Assembly (NCBI GenBank): GCA_001972305.1
Contig: BDDD01002867.1
Coordinates: 159,599-223,598 of the forward strand
Length of the DNA stretch: 64,000 bases
Direction of reading: 5' to 3'
From: Cephalotus follicularis
Taxonomy: Eukaryota; Streptophyta; Magnoliopsida; Oxalidales; Cephalotaceae
Part shown: positions 1-10,467 of the stretch, piece by piece
Layout: each line of letters starts with the position of its first letter
Position numbering within the stretch: position 1 is the first letter of the stretch
The notes under the pieces: generated by a model
What the model was told of the DNA's origin: nothing
Database searches by the model: none
Seen by the model: the letters and a program-made list of their open reading frames with translations, nothing else
Made by a program: the position numbers and the translations under genes

Positions 1-2
1 AT

Positions 3-566
3 GAAGTTGGAGAGCGAGTTATCGAGGGACCCGAGCTAGTGCAGGTCACTACGGAGAAAGTGGCTATAGCAAGGGAGAGATTGAAGGCAGCTCAATCTCG
101 ACAGAAAAGTTATGAGGACAGACATCGGAGGGACTTGGAGTTCAAGGTAGGTGAACATGTGTTCTTCAAAGTTTCATCTTGGAAAGGGGTACGACGTTTT
201 GGGCTGAAGGGAAAGTTGAGTCCGCGGTATATCGGGCCTTTCGAAGTTCTGGAGAAGATAGGCGTGGTTGCTCATCGGTTAGCTTTGCCTCTGCAGTTAG
301 CACACGTCCATAACGTGTTCCACGTGTCCTTGCTGAGAGGTTATCAGTATCATCCCCTACATGTGGTTCACTATCCGTTGGACAGTATTCGGGAAGATCT
401 ATCTTATGATGAGGAGGTCGAGGCTATCCTGGATCGACAGGAACGGGTGACACGTAGCAAGACCGTTTCTTTTGTAAAAGTGCTGTGGAAGAATCATCTC
501 GAACGTGAGGCTACTTGGGAGCTTGAGGAGCATATTCGGGAGCGGTATGTGCACTTGTTTTCTTGA
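3..566 (+). CDS. Integrase C-terminus and chromodomain of element A (partial)
   Basis: The frame is open from the window edge to the stop, so the apparent GTG start at 39 is not a real start. The sequence shows the integrase tail (ARERLKAAQSRQKSY), the GPF/Y-type module (GKLSPRYIGPFEVL, then HNVFHVSLLRGY), and a C-terminal chromodomain (VKVLWKNHLEREATWE, ending near ERYVHLFS). In chromoviruses this domain follows integrase and is thought to steer insertion to heterochromatin marked by histone methylation. It is the end of a gag-pol polyprotein, not a host gene. The family call is firm; activity cannot be judged because most of the element lies outside the window. Confidence 0.9.
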   Translation, partial: EVGERVIEGPELVQVTTEKVAIARERLKAAQSRQKSYEDRHRRDLEFKVGEHVFFKVSSWKGVRRFGLKGKLSPRYIGPFEVLEKIGVVAHRLALPLQLAHVHNVFHVSLLRGYQYHPLHVVHYPLDSIREDLSYDEEVEAILDRQERVTRSKTVSFVKVLWKNHLEREATWELEEHIRERYVHLFS

Positions 567-605
567 GGTATGTTTATGCTTGTGATTTAGGGACGAAATC
601 TTTTT

Positions 606-619
606 TAAGGGGGGATGGA
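606..619 (+). other. Polypurine tract of element A
   Basis: The run AAGGGGGGATGGA lies directly before the LTR start TGTGATACCC. It is the expected plus-strand primer for reverse transcription, and it sets the 5' edge of the LTR. Confidence 0.75.
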
Positions 620-3416
620 TGTGATACCCTGCTTGATCGTATGTGTTTTACAGACTTTTTATGAGTTTGTTTTCGGGCTTTTAAATTTGTTTTATTTTTA
701 AGTCCGGTTGCCCTGTGTTTTGGGCTTATGTGATTTGGGTTGTTTGATACTAGCCTGAATTTTTAGATATGTTTATATGTTAATGTACGTTGGGTTGGGC
801 CTATGTTATGTCATTTTTATTTTTTTATTTTTTTTTATCAAACTTAATTTTACAACTTTCAAAATATTAAAACAATTCCTTTTTATTTTAAAATCCTTTT
901 ATCTTATTTTATTTATTTTCTTTTATTCTTTTCCTTTTCTTTCTTCTTCCTTTCTTTCCTTTCTTTCCTCTCTTCTCCCGAACTCTCTCCTCCCCTCATT
1001 ATTTCTACACGTTTTCAATCCTTTTCTTCCTTAATAATCCGATTCTTGTCTCCTCTTCTTCCTTATTCATCCCTCAAATTACTCTTTCTTTCATGTTTAA
1101 GAATGCCTTGCCATTGTTATGGGTTATCTCCCTCACCTTTGCAAAGCCTGTCACTGCCGAAATTGCAAGTGGAAATTATTGTGTTCTGGTGTTGTTTCAT
1201 TCATCGAAAATCAGGTTGGTTATGTCCTCTCAATCCTATGTTATTTTGTGCTGGGTTATGTCTTTCATTGGATGGCATTAAGGTTGTATTTGGTTTGCAT
1301 TCTTTCCTCTTCTGTTTTGTTCACAGCTGGTTAACAATTGTTCAGTGGTATTCTTTCTGCTCTTTTTCCGTGTTCTTAATACCATTACAGGTTAGTTAAC
1401 TCGTTCCCTACTGTGATGGATTTGCTACAATGTTATAATTCCAGTTTTGTGTTCTTAGTGTCCTTTGGTTTTGATTCCTACATATATATGTTCTGCCATG
1501 GTAATTCTAAGTCTGTCAGCATGTTTTAAACACCCTAAACATGTCATAATCTAGTTTTAAATGTCTGCAAGTGATAATGGATGGAATTTGGACCTGAACA
1601 TATGCATATGCTTAGAGAATTATTTCTTTCTCCTGAAGTTAGACCACTATCTAACTGTTTCCATGTCAATTATGTGTTCCTGTATCATCTAAATGTCATA
1701 TGTGGTCATATGTTTATGTTCTTGTATCTCTGGTTTAATGTCATTTTGTTCAAACTGGTTTCTGCATTAAAATGTCGAAATTCCTGTTGTTCTGTCGTCC
1801 AGAACAGTCGGCTGTTCTTGTGGACAGTCGGCTTGATTGGATGAGTAGTCGACTGCCATATGAAAACAGTCGACTGTCTTTGGTTGTGTAGTCGACTGGA
1901 TCTATGTGACAGTCGACTTCCTACAGTCTGTCTTGTGTAGTCGGTTGGCCCTTGTGATTAGTCGACTGCCAAGCTTCCCCAGTCGGCCGGTGCTCTGTAA
2001 CAGTCGCTGTTTTGCCCATAAAAATTTCTGTTTTAAACTGTTTTGCTTCGTTTGTTCCTCGAATCAATCCGGGTCTTTTCCAAACACTGTTATAAGTCTG
2101 TTAATGTCTCTGATGTTTCTTAGACCCTTATATGAATGGTTTTGGGGTGTCTTTTAGATTGTTGTGATTCAAGGGGAGTTTGATTTAAATCATCTATCCG
2201 TAAGTGCTTTTGTGAACACATAAGATACGGATTTCTATCGTTCCTTGGCTATCTGATTATCGAACTGAAATCAGTTTTATTTAATGCTATGCCTCTTTGT
2301 TTATGAACTTGGTAATGTTTTATGGTTTTGACATGTTTCAAAAATGAAGTTGGTTTTTGACATTTATGAATGATTCCGACTTTATTCATATGATACGAAA
2401 TGATCCGATATGTTATGATCACCTCTTTATAGCGAAGTATAAATGAGTTGATGATTTGACTATGAAATGTATGTTATGATACCGTTGTGAACAATTTTTA
2501 AATATGTTTGTGAAAGCATATTTATGTGTTTTTAAATTGATTTTGATAAATCAATGTTTTCGAAATGATTGAATAATGAGTATTGTACCAACCTATGGGG
2601 CGTACCATAGGCATGTCGTAGGCCTGGCACGGGGACATGACACTTCGGTAGTGGTGTGATTAGTCTATGGCGTCTCTGAATGTTATGAATAAATCCCATG
2701 AGGTGGATTTATGGATCCGCTATGTCATAGAGGCGTATGAATCGATTCTAGTATATGATATGTGATATGATATGTGATATGTGAGAATAGACATGTGTAG
2801 TATCGTACACTTCAATTCTAGTGGGCATGTGGAATTAGCGCTTCCCTTGCCAAATATATGTTATGTGATATGTATGTGGCTCAGTATGACTTATGAATCG
2901 TGAGATGATGTTTTGAAATGTTTCGTAAATGTTTCGAAAGTTATATGGAAATGTTTAATTGTTTTTAATTGCTTAAGATTTCTGTTATAAAATTTTATTG
3001 AGATCTTACTGCTTTTAAATTTATCGTTTACTGTTTTAATTCCCTTATCCGTACTGAGGTTTGCTCAGCCGCGTTTTTGTTTTCCATGCGGCAGGTTATC
3101 AGGAGCAGCAGGGGAATGTGTGAACGAGAGATGACCACCTTATGTTTTGGATCCCTAGGAGTGTGATCCCGTTATGTTTTTATTTTAGTGGTCATGAACA
3201 ATAAGATACTTATGTTTTATGTTTTAAATTTGAAACTTGAATATGTTTTAAGTTTTCCCGGAAATGCTAAATTGTTAAGTTTTTTAGTTTTCAGTTATGC
3301 TATGACCGCCACATTTTTGGCTGATAAGTTATGTTTATGTTCAGATATGTTATGTTATGTTATGATAGATTCTGTATTATGACCTGTGACGACTCCCGCC
3401 GTCCGGGGGTGTTACA
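620..3416 (+). repeat. 3' LTR of element A (about 2.8 kb)
   Basis: Landmarks in order: TGTGATACCC start; a long pyrimidine tract at about 880-1000; the palindrome array at 1804-2010; a block reading CCTATGGGGCGTACCATAGG near 2592; CTCAGCCGCG near 3066; and the GGTGTTACA end. The same landmarks recur in the same order in the LTRs of D, and partly in B, G and Q. No host gene is present; the ORFs here are translations of LTR sequence. Confidence 0.88.
1804..2010 (+). repeat. Phased CAGTCGACTG palindrome array in LTR A
   Basis: About ten copies of CAGTCGACTG or its CAGTCGGCTG variant. The AGTCG cores begin at 1806, 1826, 1847, 1868, 1890, 1911, 1939, 1960, 1981 and 2002. Steps are 20, 21, 21, 22, 21, 28, 21, 21 and 21 bp, with a weak half site at 1925 in the 28-bp step. 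The bases between sites differ from copy to copy. See findings. Confidence 0.9.
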
Positions 3417-3800
3417 AGGCCTATCCACATCCCCAAACAAAACCCTCCGGGTGTGACAGTCAATCGTGGCACGATGGCGATCTAACCAATCCATACCAAG
3501 AATCATGTCGAAGTCATACATATCTATCGGGAAAAGATCCGCATCTCGAACGCGATCATCAAAAGCGATAGGACAAGCACGAAAATATTCAAATATCGCA
3601 ACATATGTCCCCATAGGGGTCGAAAGAACCAAAGCTGGATCCAGAGATAAAGATGGCACCCCAAGATGCCGAACGAAAGACCTCGCTACAACAGAGTGAG
3701 TCGATCCAGTATCATACAAAACATAAGCCATACGAATACAACAAGAAACATAAACCGAAACAGTACCTGGAGCACCTGTTGCCTGATGAGTAATCAAAGC
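3417..3800 (-). pseudogene. Retropepsin-like protease remnant of element B
   Basis: The minus strand encodes an aspartic protease domain: the active-site motif YVLYDTGSTHSVV, a flap region with STPMGTYV, and the downstream DMILGMDWLDRH motif typical of Ty3/gypsy proteases. In life it would cut the Gag-Pol polyprotein. The reading frame runs into the LTR of element A, which interrupts it. Confidence 0.85.
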
Positions 3801-3869
3801 AAAGACTCGGCCACCTATATTGCGCTATCCCGCATCACCGCCATTACCTTTCCTCTCCTTTGCTCGAGG

Positions 3870-4946
3870 ATCTATGCAATCCATAAAATGATGGCCCTGC
3901 TGTCTGCACACAAAGCATGCTCCCGAAGCCTTGTAACAATTCCCAACTGGATGTCTCTTCCCACAAGTCTCGCACTGTGCAATCTGAACATTGGGGTTAC
4001 CCCCACCTGTAGCTCCTTGATTTTGCCTTTGATCATTCCCAGACTGTCCACCTCCTCGGTTATTATTTTTCTTTTGCTGCTTACCATTTCGGCCCTTACC
4101 CTACTGCCCCGAGTTTTGGCCCTGAGAATCTCCCCTATTTCTCTTCTTTTCTCCTTCTAGACGAGCTGCCTGAAAATCCAACCTTTCCATTTCTATGTTT
4201 TTCGCGGCGTTTGCAACCTCCGAAACATCAGCGAACCTCGAGTTGATCAGCTTACCCCTAAGCTGATAGTGCAACTTCCATTTAACCTTTTCTGCCTGCT
4301 CTGCTCCTGATCCCGCTGCAGGTCCTGCAAACCCTGCCAACCTGGTAAACCTGGCTAAAAATTCAGTAATAGATTCACCTTCCTTCTGTCTTGTCATCAC
4401 GAGCTCCCTCGCATAAGCCTCTTTATCAGCAGTGAGGAAATACTGCTGATAAAAGATCTCACAGAAATCAGACCAAGACAAAGTCTCAACAAAACCTACA
4501 CCCTTAGCTGTCTTCAAGGTCTTCCACCATGTCTGGGCATCGCCTTCCAGCTTGTACGCAGCCAACTTAACCTTTTGATCATCGCCACATCCCAGTACAT
4601 CGAAAATCTTCTCCAAATGAGAAATCCAATGCTCAGCCTCCACTGGTGTTGGCGTCGAACTAAAGGATCGCGGTTTCTATTTTTGGAACCTCTCCAACCA
4701 TACATAAACTGGAGTATCAGGATGGTCCCCAGCTCCCCTAGCTACATGAGCATCAACTGGTACATTCTCCTCAGCTACTTGTTCACGACGACCTTGTTCA
4801 TGACTTTGTTGTTGCTGCTGCATTGCTCGGTTCACTTCCTGAGCCACAGCCTGTCTAACCATCTCGTCGATTGCAGGCTCATTTCTTGCTCCATCTTGAG
4901 CCACAACTGGTTCGGTTCTCTGAGGGGTATTCCTTGTTCGTGCCAT
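3870..4946 (-). pseudogene. gag remnant of element B
   Basis: The N-terminal piece begins MARTRNTPQRTEPV and has a glutamine-rich stretch. The central piece carries the retrotransposon gag signature (KLEGDAQTWWKTL, FYQQYF, ITEFLARFTRLAGFAG). A CCHC zinc knuckle is visible nearer the protease at about 3900-3970 (CFVCRQQGHHFMDC). The family makes the capsid and nucleocapsid of the virus-like particle from this region. The coding sequence is broken. Closest relatives in the window are the gags of D and G. Confidence 0.85.
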
Positions 4947-5103
4947 CTACGCAACATAATCCAGAACAAGATAAAGACAGAAGAGTTAGAAGGTCAAAAC
5001 GAAAGACATATCAAAAGGTCGTAACGAAGAAGTAGTAACCCAGTGTCTACCCATCCTCACAGGTCAAACCTAGTTAGGTCTTCTAAGGAAACAAAACCTA
5101 TCA

Positions 5104-5115
5104 CTCTGATACCAC
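5104..5115 (-). other. Primer-binding site of element B (initiator Met type)
   Basis: The minus strand reads TGGTATCAGAG a few bases inside the LTR end. This is the usual complement to the 3' end of plant initiator Met tRNA, and it fixes the orientation of the element. Confidence 0.85.
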
Positions 5116-5119
5116 AATC

Positions 5120-6110
5120 TGTAACACCCCCGATGGTGGGAGCCCTTACAGGTCATAATACCAAACTAAACATAACAAGATATCTAAACAATAAACTGAT
5201 GCGAAAAGGATGTGGTGGTCTGAAAAGCAGATCTTATAACAAACTGATATAAAACAGAGTCTGAAAGTTTCAATAAGTCATAAACTGAAACATAACCAAA
5301 ACAAAATCCATAATCTTAATAGCCAAACTGTTTTAGGGAAAACTACTCAGATGTTGTCTCAAGCACAACCGACACTGCTGAAAACACAATAGACCAACTC
5401 CTAGATGATCCTCTGACAAGTGGGTAACTCTCATCACATGTTTCCCCCATCCTTCTGAAAACCTGCCGCATAGAAACAAAAACGCGGCTGAGGAAACCTT
5501 AGTATGGATAAAGAAGTAAAACAGTAAATGGTAAACAATTAAAATGAACTTCAGAATTCAGTAAAGTGACAAACTAAAGCAGAATATTTAAAAACGAGCA
5601 GTTACAAAATCATCATAACTTTACGAAAAGTAGAATAATTCAAAACATTATCTGATTTCATAATTCCATAACAGAGAATTCTGACATACATACATATATA
5701 GGTGCAAGGGGTTAGCGAGGCCCACATGCTCTGACGGAAAAGTCGTGTACGGCACTACACAAACAATCCCAATACTGAATTTCTGAATTCTGACAATAAC
5801 TAGAGTATACTCATACGCCTCAAAAGGATCCATATCCTACCCTTAGGATACATATTTAAAAGAGACGTCGTAGACCGATCACACCGCCACGGTAGGTGTC
5901 ATGTCCTCCGTGCCAAAGAACATGCCTATGATACCTCATAGGTAGGGTTTTTCTCTGTATGTTATTATGCTAAAATATTGTTTTATTCTAAAACAATTTT
6001 AATAAATTTCTAAACAATTTCTGATCTCATCTGAAAACAAAATCTTAACTGTATCTGAAGTTAACATACTCCGAAAGTGGAAGCCATGTTTATATATTTT
6101 CGATAGTAAA
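5120..6110 (-). repeat. 5' LTR piece of element B
   Basis: On the plus strand it starts TGTAACACCCCCGATGG. It carries the CGCGGCTGAG block (about 5482) and the ACACCGCCACGG...CCTCATAGG block (about 5880-5945) also seen in LTRs A, D and Q. It joins copia gag sequence at about 6110; the exact edge cannot be set by eye. Confidence 0.75.
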
Positions 6111-6114
6111 AAAT

Positions 6115-6885
6115 CTGGTGCAGCAACAACTTACTGCTTTGCCTGACTTGGTGGTCTGGCTGGCCCTGGTTTGAAAGCTGCCGGTCGTTGTGGCAGCGTC
6201 CCATTTTTAGCCTTACTCTTTGCAGAGGAGGACTTGCCCTTCCTCTTGGGCCTACAGAACGATCCTACCATCATGACGGGTACCTTGCCCTTATAAATAT
6301 TCACTTATGCTTCCCTCAGCATGTTTAGGGGGTCAACCATAGTAGCGGTTACCCTATTCATGTTAAAATTGGTGATGAATACAGAGAAGGAAGATGGAAG
6401 TGAATGAAGGATCAGATATGAGCCTAATTCAGCATCCTGAATGATGCCAAGAGCTTCAAGACATTCAATTGCATTGATCATCTTGAGCAAATGATCATTT
6501 ACTGATAATCCTTCAACCATTTTTGTGCCATACAGCTCTGTAGTGAGTTGAAACCGAGCGTTCCTACTATTCTCCCCATTTAACTCGCGGAGGTGTAGGA
6601 GAATAGCCCTAGAGTCTCGCATCGATTCATGCTGGACTTGTAGGGAATTTTTCATCGATGCCATCAAATAGCATCTGACTTTCTTGTCATATGTTATCCA
6701 TTTTTTATAAATGGCATGATCCTCGGCAGAGGCATGTTCAGCAGGCAGTGCTGGAATGGGGGCTTCTAGAACATAGTCAATGTCCTCGAAACTCAAAACT
6801 ATTTTGATATTCCGTAGCTAGTCCAAGTAGTTTGGACCTGTCAGCTGATTCTTCTCGAGAATGACAGTGAGTGGGTTTGTCATTG
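6115..6885 (-). pseudogene. Copia-type gag remnant of element E
   Basis: The minus-strand translation shows the gag_pre/UBN2-type copia signature: NQLTGPNYLD near the start, then YKKWITYDKKVRCYLMASM, LRELNGENSRNARFQLTTEL, LYGTKMVEGLSVNDHL and INAIECLEALG. A basic, lysine-rich tail (PKRKGKSSSAKSKAK) follows at about 6190-6250, as in many copia gags before the zinc knuckle. It is recognisable but broken. It would have formed the capsid. Confidence 0.8.
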
Positions 6886-7116
6886 CAATGTCAGAGGATA
6901 TAAAATGAAGACACAAATTATTAAATAAGAAAAATTCAATTTCAATGTTTTAAACCATAAAGATTTGGTCTTTAGTCTTTTAGGTATATTTGTCTCTCAG
7001 CCTCCCACTGTTTTATGCGAATCCCATAATCCTCATAAATATGGGAGACGGGAAACAACAATCCAAGTCTCATGGATCTCATTTCCGAGTAGGGGTCGGT
7101 GTCCTGCAACATATTC

Positions 7117-7412
7117 TGTATAACCTTGACGGGGGCCAAAACATTATAGTGAAACTTGTAGTTAGGCAAAACTCTTGCCAACAATACAATAGTGCCTCTA
7201 GTGTACATATGACCTTGACGGGGGCAAAAACGCCATATGTATTCTAGTCATGTTTAACCCACCATCAAACACATGATGAATCAATGAATGTAAATCCTGA
7301 CGGGGGCCAAAACATTCACATCCATCATTCATCTACATGTACAATCTCATGTTCAACTTATACAGATGTACCCAGAGAATGCAAGTCTTGACAGGGGCCA
7401 AAACACTCACAA
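7117..7412 (-). repeat. Four copies of a TGACGGGGGCCAAAAC motif at about 90-bp steps
   Basis: On the plus strand CTTGACGGGGGCCAAAAC or a close variant starts at about 7125, 7214, 7296 and 7387. Steps are 89, 82 and 91 bp. The sequences between are not obviously alike, so this is not a simple tandem duplication. GC-rich cores stand out in an AT-rich leader. Confidence 0.75.
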
Positions 7413-8175
7413 TCTCTAGGGGCATCTATATCATTTGTAATGATAGAAGGCAATGGCCGAGAAGTATCTTGTGCCTCTTTCGCTTTAACTTGATATCGTG
7501 GGATAATTGAGGAATTATAATGTTCATTAATAGCCAACCCATTATTAATCAAATTACAGGTAGATGGCATATTATGGAGAGGCCGTTGGAACCTCCAGTA
7601 CATAATTTAGACATTCATCACATACATATTAAAAACTAATGGCAGGTTATCGACTTTACTAGCTGTCGGTCTCATTCCTAGGTATGTTATTACAATCATA
7701 CATTTACTCCCATACATGCGTGGGTCTTGTAATATCTTTGTTCTTCTCAAACTTGCTTCCGCTACGACAATTGCAGTTCCAATTACATAAACCAACTATA
7801 AACTAAGAAACCTTGAATTAAATCGAGGGGAGTTACAAGGAGGTTAAGAAGAATTTAAAGAAACAAATCAAAAGAGAAGAGAGACATGTAAGTCTCAAAA
7901 AAAAGTACAACTTGAAAATTATGAATATAAAACATACATTCAACAATTGAATCAAATAAAACAAAACTAGGTGAAGTCCATAACCGTACCATCATGCAAA
8001 AATATAATTCAATCTCATTAAATTATCCTAAAATCTTTATAGATATGCTTCTATAAATATAGACAATTAATTAGGGTAATTATGGAAATCAAAACTCTTT
8101 TTCAGGCTTGTAAAACGCTAAAACACATTTGTAAAATGCTAAAATGCGTCCTGCCGTTAAACTGGCACTGCTTTG

Positions 8176-8370
8176 GCATAAGCGTCAGTGGTTACATGTT
8201 AAGCGTCGATGCTTAAGTCGACGCATTGTGTAATCTTCCGTGCTTTAAACAAAGCGTCGACAGTTTTCTCAAAACGTCATTGCTAAGTCTTAAGCATCGA
8301 CGGTTTACTCAAACTGTCAGCACTTAGTTCTTAAGCATTGACTGTGTACTCTAAAATGTCGGCGCTTATT
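8176..8370 (-). repeat. Phased AAGCGTCGACGCTT array in the leader of element E
   Basis: Imperfect palindromes around GCGTCGAC. The positions equivalent to the first G of GCGTCG are about 8182, 8203, 8254, 8274, 8294, 8314, 8335 and 8356, with steps mostly 20-21 bp. Further degenerate sites run to about 8450. Variants such as AAGCATCGAC and TGTCAGC look like decayed CpG sites. Confidence 0.8.
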
Positions 8371-8547
8371 GTTTCCTTGCGCGTTATACGTGAGCGATAC
8401 GTCTAACTGTCTACAATTTGCACGAAACTATCGACGGTTAAGACGATTGCAGCGAGTCGTTCACGTGTTTGCGTCTCACGATCTAACCCAAATAATTCAA
8501 GCATATCATCAAAAACAAAATCCCGATTGTACATATAGCATCAAATC

Positions 8548-8563
8548 CGCTTTGATACCATTT
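8548..8563 (-). other. Primer-binding site of element E (initiator Met type)
   Basis: The minus strand reads AATGGTATCAAAGCGG three bases inside the LTR end TCGAACA. It is close to the usual initiator Met tRNA complement. Confidence 0.8.
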
Positions 8564-10264
8564 TGTTCGAGCCTTATGGTGAGCAAACAACTAATTAAAA
8601 ATCTAGATGCATGCAACCTTAAACAATCCGTTATCATCTACAAACCATAAATTCCAGTCCAGGATCATTGAGCATATATATACAATAAAAAAATAGAGAT
8701 TAAATAAGGAGGAGCATGCAGAATTTATTCACAAAATGGAGTGGCTCCTTCCTTGACTGGCGCGGGTTCTAGCTTCCAAGATAGGCAAGCCTCCAAGGTA
8801 TCCACACCAAGGTTTTAGTCTCCAACACCAAGCTTCTTCGAAGCCTTCTCTTTCCTTTTCAAATTGAGACAGTTTTTCTGGTTGAGAGAATTAGAGAGGA
8901 AGTAGAGAAGAATACGTTGTTTTTATTATTTTGCTTCTAGACAAAACGCGTTAACGCCATTCTCTAAATCTTCTACTTTAGCCAAGTATCCCACTTAGCA
9001 TAAATAGCCTTCCTTTCCATAGCTAAGTATTTAGTTTCCTTAATCATCATTAAGGCCATTTAATCTTATTAAATGTAATTAGGAAATAATATCCTAATTG
9101 TTTTTTTTCTCATACGGTGTTGGAAATATCAGCTTGTATTGTGTGTGACCCTATGGGTTCACTATTATGCTGGCTGTAGGATTAAATCGCGAAACCCACG
9201 ATTATACGATTAGGTATTTATTATCACATAAAAGGATAACACCTTCTCAGACTTTTTGAATTAAAACTCTTTTAATTATTTTCTTCCAAGATTAATTATC
9301 AATTTAATCTCAGGCATCCTGCCGGTTGACATTGACATCTACCAATGCATAACGACCCCCAGGTAATATGAATTATCTACGAACCACAATTTATAGGTAC
9401 ATGTACGTATAGTCCCTCCATGACAATGCTTTGATTAAATCTATGGTACAGATTATGTCAGACCCTAATAATTTAATCTTTAGCTACTTGATTATCTTTT
9501 GTCAACATTAAATAATATCAGAGTCGCCCCTCTAATATTTTACCAACGATGTCAGACAATTGATATCGTGGCTAGCCTGGGCATGCACTAAATTACTACC
9601 GAAAATCATCCTGAGCATAATCTTCTTTTACTATAAGCAATGGATTAATTATTGCTCATTCACATGTCTCTATACATAAGCGTACTATATCCAACTAATG
9701 CTTGTCTACATTTCATTAAATCTGTATTTAAGCACCATCAAAACACAGCACCCTATGTACAGGACATCCAGTGATAGCTCATGTACAAGGACAACTTGCA
9801 CTGCTGTAAAACTAGAATTATATCTGACAAGTAAGTACAACTCCATACAGACATTATATCTTCTAGTCACCTTCAGTGAACTCGTTAATCAGTCAACGAG
9901 CACCCACATAGTTGTCTTAGCATCGACCATGCGATTGAGCGTGAGACCAGTCACCCTCTGCTTACCGATCTGACAGCACGTGCTGGTTTATCCGGATTGA
10001 TCATGCCCTGAGTGTTAATCCTATAACCAGGAAGATTCGAAATAAAGTATACCGAGATTCCAACACTCACATCATGATCTCATCATGAACTTGGTTCTCT
10101 AACCTTATTCGAGGAGATTCATTTATTATTAAATAAACATATATTAATGTAATGAACTCATAGCCAATGATAAAATATAAGCATCTCTAATGAATATATA
10201 TCGTTATGTACAAGATAGAGTAAATGCAAGTTCGACACTGGCTTCCAAGACTTCATCTCTAACA
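8564..10264 (-). repeat. 5' LTR of copia element E (about 1.7 kb)
   Basis: On the minus strand it starts TGTTAGAGATGAAGTC and ends CTCGAACA, the TG...CA ends expected of an LTR, with the primer site directly after. The flank at 10265-10269 is GAAAT; the partner duplication is not in the window. No gene is seen inside. Confidence 0.8.
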
Positions 10265-10278
10265 GAAATACCATCCCA

Positions 10279-10371
10279 TTGGTGAAAGTGCTATGGTAGT
10301 ATCATGGACTTGAAGAAGCCACATGGGAACGTGAGGAAGAAATGAAAGCATTGTACCCTCACTTGTTCTGA
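10279..10371 (+). pseudogene. Chromodomain end remnant of element C
   Basis: A short piece reads EEATWEREEEMKALYPHLF then stop, matching the end of chromovirus chromodomains. A purine tract and LTR start follow within 45 bp, as they should. Its left side is the insertion point of copia element E. Confidence 0.8.
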
Positions 10372-10467
10372 TCTTAGGGAATCTCGGGACGAGATTTCTT
10401 TAAGGATGGGAGAATGTAAGCCCCATAATTTTATGTAAATGCTTATATGTATATGTATATGTGTATA

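Larger units (their letters stand above)
1..3416 (+). mobile_element. Element A: 3' end of a Ty3/gypsy Tekay-type chromovirus
   Basis: The window opens inside this element. Visible parts in order are the integrase C-terminus with chromodomain, a purine tract, and a complete 3' LTR of about 2.8 kb. The LTR begins TGTGATACCC and ends GGGGGTGTTACA. Its last base abuts protease sequence of element B on the opposite strand, so A inserted into B; the first flanking bases (AGGCC) would be the site duplication, but the left end lies outside the window. The LTR is of the same family as that of element D: same ends, same order of landmarks, same palindrome array. Long LTRs and a chromodomain are typical of Tekay/Del. 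Confidence 0.9.
3417..6110 (-). mobile_element. Element B: Ty3/gypsy Tekay-type fragment (5' LTR piece, gag, protease)
   Basis: Read on the minus strand, the order is an LTR piece, primer site, gag, zinc knuckle and protease, then the junction with element A at 3416/3417. The LTR begins on the plus strand at 5120 (TGTAACACCCCCGATGG) and matches the LTR end of element Q (55206). It meets copia element E near 6110; that edge is approximate. The element is broken and only its 5' part remains here. Confidence 0.85.
6886..8547 (-). other. Leader of element E, no gene recognised
   Basis: This 1.7 kb lies between the primer site and gag. I see no convincing protein-coding gene; short ORFs at 6972-7208, 7358-7603 and 7607-7795 match nothing I know. 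It holds two repeat structures listed separately: a CCCCCGTCA motif repeated at about 90-bp steps (7117-7412) and a palindrome array (8176-8370). Confidence 0.6.
6110..10264 (-). mobile_element. Element E: Ty1/copia element, 5' part (LTR, leader, gag)
   Basis: Minus-strand order: a 1.7 kb LTR (10264 down to 8564), a Met-type primer site, a leader of about 1.7 kb, then copia-type gag. The gag end meets element B near 6110, so the rest is not here. On the right the LTR end (TCTCTAACA) sits inside chromodomain sequence of element C. The leader is unusual, with a palindrome array and a separate motif repeated about every 90 bp. The element is broken; its clade within copia is not clear from gag alone. 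Confidence 0.8.

Noticed and set aside
777-1034. Hydrophobic 85-residue frame as a membrane protein
   Set aside because: It is a reading of the pyrimidine tract of LTR A (phenylalanine, leucine and serine from T and C runs). The same tract recurs in D and G.
1804-2010. CRISPR array: regularly spaced palindromic repeats with variable spacers
   Set aside because: The setting is a plant LTR, units are about 21 bp with only a 10-bp site, there are no cas genes, and homologous arrays occur in other copies of the same LTR family.
7358-7795. Short minus-strand frames in the E leader as an extra copia gene
   Set aside because: No start context, domain or length support; the motif at 90-bp steps gives repeated CFGP-type words that look protein-like by chance.
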